Notes under the pieces: model-generated | What the model was told of the DNA's origin: nothing | Seen by the model: only the letters and a program-made list of their open reading frames with translations | Database searches by the model: none | From: Planctomycetota bacterium | GTDB lineage: Bacteria; Planctomycetota; UBA1135; UBA2386 | Reading direction: 5' to 3' | Length of the DNA stretch: 8,475 nt | Assembly: GCA_016713175.1 (NCBI GenBank) | Contig: JADJPQ010000025.1 | Location: 1 to 8,475, forward strand | Position numbers and translations under genes: made by a program | Shown: positions 4,845 through 8,475 of the stretch, one piece after another | Layout: the number at the start of each line of letters is the position of its first letter | Numbering within the stretch: the stretch's first letter is position 1

Positions 4845-7375
4845 GAGGCACCTGTCTTGCGCCGGCGGCGCCGAGCGCTGCCCGGCTGCTCGGGCATGCC
4901 GTCGTCGATCGAGTCGCCCCGGCTTCGCTTCCGGGGTGACCTCGGTTTCGACTGTTCGCAATGTGTGTGCGAGTCAGTGTGTGTGCGCACCCCTATAGGG
5001 GTGTGCGCACACACACTCTCAGCAGGACTCGCGGCAGTCGCCCCGGGGTGACTTGGGGTGACTCGGGGCGACTCGGGGTGACTCGGTTGTTCGGGCGGGT
5101 TGCTGGGGCGTGGTGCAGCGGGTCTGACCGACGCGGCCACTACCGGTCGATCTGCAATCGGAATGGCGTTGACGACATCTGGCGGGACGGCGCCACCGTC
5201 GATGTAGAGGAGCTTGCTGTTGGCGGCCCCAAGGATGTCGACCAGTGCCGATCCCAGGCGCCCGCGACCCGCTCGGAAGCGGCTGTCGCCGGCCCCTCCT
5301 CCCGGCTGTGCGGTGAACAGTTCCTTGCAGCGCGTGGCGCTCACGCCAGGCTGTTTGGAGATGATGACCGCCAGCAGTGCGGCGTCGCGCAGAATGCGAC
5401 TCTCGTTCTTGGCGGCCTTGGCGCGCGCGCCCGCATCGTCCTGCGGTGGCGCGGTGTAGTCGTTGGCCTCAGTGAGCGTTTGCTGCGGCCGATCGATGCG
5501 CAGGTAGGCCCCAGCCTCATCGGACGGTGTGCGCGGCCCGAGCTTGTTCTTCACTACTCGCATCTCGATCAGATCGCTTTCGCCCTGCACGCTGCGCAGC
5601 GAGATCATCACTCGCGCCGAGTACTCGATTGCGCCGGACTCTTTCGCCGCAGCCATGTCGTCGGTTCGCTCCGCCGCGAGCACCGACCGGTAGGCACCAC
5701 GGTTCATCTCCGAGGTCGCGATCACGATCATCCGGTGCTGTGTGGCGGCGACGCGTAGCGCCGCCACGCGGGCGGTCACGACGTCGTAGCGCGCGTCCTT
5801 GCCTGACTCGGCGGCGGACCGGGCCGTCTGCACGCTGTCGACCAACAACGCCGCCCGGGCGCCAATCGACTTGGCGTAGGTAGCCAAGTCGGTGGCAGCG
5901 GCTTCGATGGTCCAGTCGCTGTCGTAGATTCGCAGCTCGTCGAGCGGTCCGGTTGCCGCGCGCATTGAGTCGAGCACCACGTTGTCTCGGAGTTCGCATG
6001 CGCGCCTGGTGAACCCGCGGCGCTGCAGCAGGCGTTGCGTGACATCGCCCGGTTCTTCGTCGATTGCCAGGATGCCGACGACGACACCGGCCTGCTGGTA
6101 GACGTCCGCCACCTGAACCAGGAACTGCGTCTTGCCGGCATCCGGGGCACCCAAGACGTAGACGCGGCATCCGAAGGTTGGTCCGCCGCCAGTCATTTCG
6201 TCGAGCTTGGCGATCCCCGTTGGCACGTGGATGAGTGGCCCGTCAACGCGCCACTGGCCGAGAACGTCGGCGATGCTGAGCGGACGGCGCGCGCACTTGT
6301 CGGACTCAGGTGCTGCGCCTTGGGCGGAACCCGCACTTGTCGATGAAGATCCGACGTCTGGCCGCGCGCGCTGTTGTTGGAAGCGACTCCGCCAGGTCGC
6401 GTCGGCGTCGTCGAACATCCCGAACAAGGAGTTGATGCTGCTGCCGGTCAGGCCGGGCCACTTGCGGCGGATCTCGGCCTCGTCGAAGTCCTTCGATGGA
6501 CGCGATGCTTCGATCCAGAGCCGAAGCCCTGCATCGCCGAGAGCCTTCAGTGCCGCACCGATGCGGAGCCACTCGTCGTAGCCGCGGTCTGGGTCAAGCA
6601 GGCGCTGCTGGAGCAGACCCCACTCAGCTCGTTCCAGATCGTCCGCTGACCAGTCGCCGCTGCGGGCCTCCGACAGGATGTCCTCCAGGTTGCCGATGAG
6701 CCCGATTGCCCGCTGCCATTCCTGGCTGGGAACGACTGGCTCGCACGCCAGGATCGACCGTCCCTGAACCCACTCGTACCGGTGGCCCGACTTGTGCATC
6801 GATGGTGGCGCCACGACCTGGTTCTTGCAGGTGCGCAGGTCGATGCCCGGGCCGAGCGCCTTCAGCGAGCGGTTGATCCTGGGCGTGGCGATGGCGATGT
6901 CGATGCCGGATCGCAGCTTGAGCCAGTAGTGGCGGCCACCGCCCCCGGTGAGCGCGCACGGGCCAGTGAGGTCGCCGAACTCGTCGATCAGCTTCCCAAT
7001 GGTGGCGTCGCCACCGTTCCGTGGATCGACATCGAGGACGATCTGGTCCTCGCGTGGGCAAAGACCCACGTTGGCGTTGGGGTAGCGGCCCCATGCAGTC
7101 GTGGCAGCGCGCTCGTCGGTGATCAGGTCCTTCGACCACTCCTTGAGTCGTGGGTGCTTCGCCGTTGAGTCCTTCCCGTTCGGTGCGGGACACGTCTGGT
7201 TTCGGTTCTTACACGAGCAGGAACCATCCGGCTGCACCTCGTGCAGCAAGACGACACGGCAGCCGCGGCGCACGTAGGCAAGTGCGCTGTCCGAGCGGGA
7301 GACCTCCGTTGAGTCATCCGAGGGGCGCGGTGCACCTTCTGGGCCATCACCGTCGGACTTGGAGTTGCGGGCCAT
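4841..7375 (-). CDS. Prim-pol / RecA-fold helicase fusion, replication protein of the element
   Basis: 844 aa from the ATG at 7375, which follows GAGGA with almost no spacing. The frame is open to 7822, but that extension overlaps the previous gene and lacks protein-like composition. Residues 30-205 are a primase-polymerase (AEP) domain: Cys-rich insert CSC...C (53-62), metal motif LDVDPRNGG (114-122), GGGGRHYW with H149, and GPGIDLR (175-181). Residues 248-328 resemble a PriCT-type helical domain. Residues 365-635 are a RecA-like AAA/DnaB-type ATPase: Walker A GAPDAGKT (409-416), candidate catalytic Glu in AIDEEPGD (437-444), Walker B ALLVDS with D513, and motif IVIATSEMNRG (550-560). Residues 655-730 may be a winged helix. 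Residues 750-844 are a disordered Pro/Ser/His tail ending in RRRRRK. Such fusions prime and unwind phage, plasmid and satellite DNA. The gene is intact, unlike the downstream cassette. Its 3' end carries DNA repeats annotated separately. Confidence 0.88.
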   Translation of the reverse strand: MARNSKSDGDGPEGAPRPSDDSTEVSRSDSALAYVRRGCRVVLLHEVQPDGSCSCKNRNQTCPAPNGKDSTAKHPRLKEWSKDLITDERAATTAWGRYPNANVGLCPREDQIVLDVDPRNGGDATIGKLIDEFGDLTGPCALTGGGGRHYWLKLRSGIDIAIATPRINRSLKALGPGIDLRTCKNQVVAPPSMHKSGHRYEWVQGRSILACEPVVPSQEWQRAIGLIGNLEDILSEARSGDWSADDLERAEWGLLQQRLLDPDRGYDEWLRIGAALKALGDAGLRLWIEASRPSKDFDEAEIRRKWPGLTGSSINSLFGMFDDADATWRSRFQQQRARPDVGSSSTSAGSAQGAAPESDKCARRPLSIADVLGQWRVDGPLIHVPTGIAKLDEMTGGGPTFGCRVYVLGAPDAGKTQFLVQVADVYQQAGVVVGILAIDEEPGDVTQRLLQRRGFTRRACELRDNVVLDSMRAATGPLDELRIYDSDWTIEAAATDLATYAKSIGARAALLVDSVQTARSAAESGKDARYDVVTARVAALRVAATQHRMIVIATSEMNRGAYRSVLAAERTDDMAAAKESGAIEYSARVMISLRSVQGESDLIEMRVVKNKLGPRTPSDEAGAYLRIDRPQQTLTEANDYTAPPQDDAGARAKAAKNESRILRDAALLAVIISKQPGVSATRCKELFTAQPGGGAGDSRFRAGRGRLGSALVDILGAANSKLLYIDGGAVPPDVVNAIPIADRPVVAASVRPAAPRPSNPPEQPSHPESPRVTPSHPGATAASPAESVCAHTPIGVRTHTDSHTHCEQSKPRSPRKRSRGDSIDDGMPEQPGSARRRRRKTGAS
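4913..4940. repeat. Inverted pair of GGGGYGAC elements in the primase 3' end
   Basis: GTCGCCCCGG (4911 region, core 4913-4920) and CCGGGGTGAC (4931-4940) are inverted repeats matching at 9 of 10 positions around a short CTTCGCTT loop. Both carry the same core as the direct array at 5045-5084, on opposite strands, so they look like outlying copies of the same binding element rather than a separate terminator. Confidence 0.5.
4977..5014. repeat. 38-bp near-perfect palindrome in the primase 3' end
   Basis: The two 19-base arms are centred on CCCTA|TAGGG and match at 17 of 19 positions; both exceptions (4987/5004 and 4984/5007) still allow a G-T pair on one strand. A further GAGT/ACTC pair (4971-4974 with 5015-5018) extends it across a 2-nt bulge. 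The arms are alternating GT/GC purine-pyrimidine tracts, able to form a cruciform or Z-DNA. It is translated as a His/Thr stretch (HTPIGVRTHTDSHTH) in the disordered tail of the primase. It has no T-run on either side, so it is not a standard terminator. Origin hairpin, protein-binding site or recombination site are all possible. Confidence 0.7.
5037..5084. repeat. Iteron-like array, four 10-bp GGGGYGACTY repeats plus an inverted copy
   Basis: Units start at 5045, 5055, 5065 and 5075 with exact 10-bp spacing; the third has C for T and the first ends TT. An inverted copy of the core (5037-5044) abuts the first unit, forming a 16-bp near-palindrome. The array lies in the coding sequence of the primase tail, where successive units fall in different reading frames and encode SHP, ESP, RVTP and SHPG. 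A 10-bp period puts every unit on the same face of the helix, as for cooperative binding of an initiator. Confidence 0.65.
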
Positions 7376-7379
7376 TCCT

Positions 7380-7392
7380 CGCAAGGATTGCG
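7380..7392. promoter_or_regulatory. CGCAA-N3-TTGCG dyad next to the primase start
   Basis: A perfect 5-bp inverted repeat with a 3-nt centre ends 4 bases before the ATG at 7375. In mRNA it would be a small hairpin abutting the AGGA that precedes the start codon, and in DNA a short operator. Either way it is well placed to modulate translation or transcription of the primase. The arms are short, so chance cannot be excluded. Confidence 0.35.
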
Positions 7393-7430
7393 CGAAGAAT
7401 TGACACCCGGCAACTGATGGCTGTCGGCGG

Positions 7431-7465
7431 GTCCGTAGGAGTCCGTTCGGGTCCGAAGAAGTCCG
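7431..7465. repeat. Phased GTCCG array upstream of the primase-helicase gene
   Basis: GTCCG occurs at 7431, 7441, 7451 and 7461, exactly 10 bp apart, with a degenerate fifth TCCG at 7473. On the minus (coding) strand this is CGGACYY repeated four times, 56-90 bp upstream of the primase ATG in the 104-bp gap between two genes. The array is noncoding, so it is a candidate iteron or operator set. The spacing equals that of the GGGGYGACTY array at the other end of the same gene, but the core sequence differs. Confidence 0.6.
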
Positions 7466-7479
7466 AGCGGAATCCGTGG

Positions 7480-8475
7480 CTACTTCTGCTTCCGCCCCGG
7501 TGGCCGTCGATTGGCGGACTTCTGCGAGTGCAATCGCATGAGACCGGAAAGCAGCGGTTGCTGGGCGGCGACCCTGCCTTTCGGGTTGACGTCGAGGTCG
7601 GCAGCCGCTTGGGGATCGCGGCACCAGGTCCGGTAGGTCGTCTTCGGCGTGCGCGGAAGCCCCAGGTCCGGGCGCCCATCGATCACGTCGTGGTAGGAGA
7701 TCCGGACGTCGGACAGAACCTCGGTCTTGGCTGGCACGCTGCCTTCGGGTTGCTCGCTCGGTGAGGGCGTTGGCAGCGGTGGCAGTAGGACCCGCAGTGC
7801 CTCCCTCAGTCGCCCGCGGCACTGCTGCACTTCGCCATCGTCCCAGGCAGAGAGCGCAGGGCTGATGGTGATGATCCGATCGTCGTACATTCCGAGCGGA
7901 TCGTTGTCGCGAGGTCCTCGTCGTTGCTTGATGGCTGGATGCGGTCGCTCGGTGCGCCAGCGATCCGCCAACTCCAGCATCTCGGCCAAGTCGCGAACTC
8001 CGCGCTCGTCGCCGCGATCGGCCAAACGCTTCTCGATCTCCCCCAAGCCCACGAGTTCGGTTCTTCGCAGCTCCACAAGTCGATCGGGCTTGGTCTCTCC
8101 CAGAGCGTCGAAAGTCCGTTGGACCAGCGACGTGTTGTTGACGCTGCTGGGGAGATCCTCGATGGGCAGATCGGAAGGCATGCTGGTCGTGTCGAAAGTG
8201 ATTCTGGTGGTTGACTCGGCGGCCGAGGGGGCCGCTCCATCGAGCAATGGCACTCGCTTGTGCGGGCGGTCCGGATTGGCCAGGGCAGCGTGAACCGCGT
8301 CATGGATCGTCTCCCTCAGGCGCTCCCAGGCAGCCTCGGACGCGCGTTGCTGCAGCGAGAGGAGTTGACTGTAGTCGTAGATATCGTGAATACCGGGTGG
8401 CGTTGGCCACGTCCCAGTGCGCCCGACTCCTGGGGCCAGTGGCGTCCGACCAGTGGAGATGCGCGAAAGACTGCG
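7480..8475 (-). CDS. Unrecognised protein upstream of the primase (5' end outside window)
   Basis: The frame is open from the TAG at 7480-7482 to the right edge, 331 codons with no ATG before the edge, so the start lies beyond the window; the GTG at 8253 is internal. I do not recognise the family. Visible parts: an N-terminal Gly/Pro/Thr-rich stretch; a helix (LLSLQQRASEAAWERLRETI) about 50-70 residues in; a Ser/Thr-rich linker; a long charged helical middle (VELRRTELVGLGEIEKRLAD, then RDLAEMLELADRWRTE); a segment containing DGEVQQCRGRLREALRVLL; a Pro-rich linker; and a basic C-terminus with TPKTTYRTWCRDP followed by NPKGR, which loosely recalls excisionase-type winged helices. The protein has no signal peptide or membrane segment in view. 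It lies on the same strand, 104 bp before the primase start, with the GTCCG array between them. It may be an initiator or regulator; that is a guess from position. Confidence 0.55.
   Translation of the reverse strand, partial: RSLSRISTGRTPLAPGVGRTGTWPTPPGIHDIYDYSQLLSLQQRASEAAWERLRETIHDAVHAALANPDRPHKRVPLLDGAAPSAAESTTRITFDTTSMPSDLPIEDLPSSVNNTSLVQRTFDALGETKPDRLVELRRTELVGLGEIEKRLADRGDERGVRDLAEMLELADRWRTERPHPAIKQRRGPRDNDPLGMYDDRIITISPALSAWDDGEVQQCRGRLREALRVLLPPLPTPSPSEQPEGSVPAKTEVLSDVRISYHDVIDGRPDLGLPRTPKTTYRTWCRDPQAAADLDVNPKGRVAAQQPLLSGLMRLHSQKSANRRPPGRKQK

Noticed and set aside
4977..5014. Intrinsic transcription terminator
   Set aside because: No T-run follows the hairpin on either strand and it lies within a coupled operon, about 130 bases before the primase stop codon.
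5045..5084. CRISPR array
   Set aside because: Units are 10 bp, contiguous and without spacers, there are only four in direct tandem, and no cas gene is present.
4961..5758. 265-codon plus-strand ORF across the palindrome and repeats
   Set aside because: It is antisense to the ATPase domain and tail of the primase-helicase and has no recognisable domain.
7376..7822. N-terminal extension of the primase-helicase to 993 aa
   Set aside because: The extra 149 codons overlap the upstream gene, have shadow-like Arg/Ala/Pro composition and no domain; the ATG at 7375 begins the protein-like sequence.

Overview
This is a high-GC bacterial window whose host is most likely a planctomycete. The main clue is the first gene: the C-terminal end of a secreted Kelch-like protein with a Cys-containing C-terminal module of the type I associate with environmental Planctomycetes. 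This taxonomic call is an inference from family resemblance; no search was run.

Layout. Positions 3-695 (+) hold the Kelch-like fragment, which looks like host chromosome. Positions 696-1318 contain no convincing gene and probably include the boundary of an inserted element. From 1319 to the end of the window everything supportable is on the minus strand and reads as one compact transcription unit. In transcription order it contains: an unrecognised protein that enters from beyond the window (7480-8475); a primase-polymerase/RecA-fold helicase fusion of 844 aa (4841-7375); a small helical protein that may be MazG-like (4599-4844); a SpoVG-like protein (4328-4612); a small leader protein (4135-4331); a DUF2924 protein (3699-4138); a large serine recombinase (2139-3702); a small HTH protein (1765-2142, possibly to 1707); and a second small predicted DNA-binding protein (1319-1765). 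From the primase-helicase onward every gene start overlaps the preceding stop (ATGA, GTGA, TGATG or a 14-nt overlap), so replication and integration functions are translationally chained.

The combination of prim-pol/helicase, serine recombinase and DUF2924 suggests an integrated mobile element (integrative plasmid, phage satellite or degenerate prophage). The recombinase end faces the host gene and the rest lies beyond the right edge. No capsid, terminase, conjugation or cargo genes are visible here.

Two observations deserve the closest look. First, two different helically phased 10-bp repeat arrays flank the primase-helicase: GTCCG four times at exact 10-bp spacing just upstream of it, and GGGGYGACTY four times inside its 3' coding end. 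The second array is accompanied by three more copies of its core and a 38-bp near-perfect palindrome. Because 10 is not a multiple of 3, the coding array cannot be a protein repeat and must exist at DNA level, which is what an embedded replication origin would look like. Second, the integration cassette (about 1.85-4.25 kb, perhaps also the SpoVG-like gene) carries several single-base frame disruptions, while the 2.5-kb primase gene is intact. Either the integration module is decaying or the local sequence has indel errors.
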